A stretch of DNA of 64,000 nucleotides from JADJYF01 sp965278995 (GTDB lineage: Bacteria; Pseudomonadota; Gammaproteobacteria; Ga0077536), in assembly GCA_965278995.1 (NCBI GenBank), contig OZ257136.1:5394001-5458000 (forward strand), written 5' to 3'. The notes under the pieces were generated by a model, which ran no database searches, was not told the DNA's origin, and worked only from the letters and a program-made list of their open reading frames with translations. Position 1 is the first letter of the stretch. Each line of letters starts with the position of its first letter. Positions 63,606 through 64,000 of this stretch are shown here, piece by piece. A program made the position numbers and the translations under genes.

Positions 63606-63653
63606 GAACTTCGAACCAGGTGGTCGGGAGTTCGAGTCTCTCTGGGCGCGCCA
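63606..63653 (+). repeat. Right attachment-site repeat: 3' part of tRNA-Arg (ACG-type)
   Basis: Identical over 48 bp to 10155-10202, starting GAACTTCGAACCAGG and ending GGGCGCGCCA. No 5' tRNA half precedes it. It closes the central element and, since an integrase gene follows at 63678, also forms the left end of another element. Confidence 0.88.
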
Positions 63654-63677
63654 CTTTTTCACATCAAACTCATGCGG

Positions 63678-64000
63678 TTAGCGACTGGTACGCTGACCGC
63701 ATTCGTCTCTCTTCTCCGCAGGTGTGCCCAAAAGTGTGCTAGAAGTCGCACGGATCTTGGACACATTGCCTGCGTACTCGGCCAAATGCTCCGCCGACAT
63801 ATGGGCGTAGCGCTGGACCATCGCGTAACACGACCAACTGCCCAGTTCCTGCAGCACATGCAAGGGCGTACCGTTCTGCACATGCCACGAGGCCCAGGTA
63901 TGGCGCAGGTCATGCCACCGAAACGCTTCGATGCCGACCTTCTTCAACGCCTGGCGCCAGGCATGGGTATTGGCCTTGTTGATGGGCTTGCCCTGCCAGG
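63678..64000 (-). CDS. Tyrosine integrase of the next element (C-terminal part)
   Basis: The frame enters from the right window edge and stops at 63678, about 106 residues. The catalytic part is visible: HDLRHTWASWHVQNGTPLHV, then LQELGSWSCYAMVQRYAHMS with the nucleophile Tyr and SAEHLAEYAGN. Box II has the usual H-x-L-R-H. It differs clearly from the integrase at 10218 (another subfamily). It reads toward the 48-bp repeat 24 bp away, exactly as the first integrase does. Confidence 0.9.
   Translation of the reverse strand, partial: WQGKPINKANTHAWRQALKKVGIEAFRWHDLRHTWASWHVQNGTPLHVLQELGSWSCYAMVQRYAHMSAEHLAEYAGNVSKIRATSSTLLGTPAEKRDECGQRTSR

Overview
The window looks like the accessory, island-rich part of a GC-rich proteobacterial chromosome. 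A gammaproteobacterium of the Nevskiales/Steroidobacterales kind is my best guess. The clues are aromatic ring-hydroxylating oxygenase genes, PEP-CTERM/VPLPA-type sorting tails, a two-partner secretion locus, and tRNA-Arg(ACG)-type attachment sites. The taxonomic call is inference.

Layout. (1) 1-9.9 kb: tail of a luciferase-like flavin oxidoreductase, gene fragments (tRNA-like remnant, IstB, UspA), a MalT-type LuxR regulator, then a plus-strand cluster of small protein, Rieske oxygenase alpha subunit, cytochrome c/beta-propeller protein, PCu(A)C-like protein and Rieske ferredoxin. A deleted transposase and a higBA toxin-antitoxin module close it. (2) 10,155-63,653: an integrative element bounded by two identical 48-bp direct repeats of the 3' part of a tRNA-Arg gene. 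Its left end carries integrase, Xis-like protein, a pair of covarying hairpin elements, a second recombinase and a ~650-nt region packed with hairpins. (3) 63,653-64,000: a second integrase gene starts directly after the right repeat, so several elements appear to sit in tandem.

Cargo of the central element. From 14 to 17 kb there are scattered enzymes and fragments. From 17 to 45.7 kb lies a molybdenum-responsive block: modABC, a ModE with tandem Mop domains, and a ModE-like protein with only the DNA-binding domain. Five ModE-box-like inverted repeats (CGTTATAT-N8-ATATAACG pattern) sit in front of modA, between two divergent NAD-dependent aldehyde dehydrogenases, before a VPLPA-tailed molybdopterin-binding-like protein, and twice in the divergent promoter of a large surface/secretion locus. 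That locus encodes a 3.3-kDa-residue-scale (about 3360 aa) FhaB-like exoprotein, a PstS-like oxyanion-binding protein and a VPVPA-tailed protein on one strand, and DUF2341-LamG-ExbB, ExbD, TonB, a porin, a coiled-coil protein and the TpsB transporter on the other. It resembles phosphate-starvation TPS loci but seems wired to molybdate.

From 46 to 63 kb is a defence block: a fossil integrase, a nucleotidyltransferase and a CapW/BrxR-like WYL regulator on the minus strand. Divergent from these is a type II CBASS operon (CapV phospholipase, CD-NTase, E1/E2 Cap2 with a one-base frameshift in a G run, and a decayed Cap3 followed by IS21 debris). Next comes a YhaO/SbcD-like nuclease, a YhaN/SbcC-like ATPase and an SNF2/RapA-like helicase with about 21 tandem 15-residue repeats at its C-terminus, then small membrane proteins. 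The last three-gene set is a candidate new defence system.
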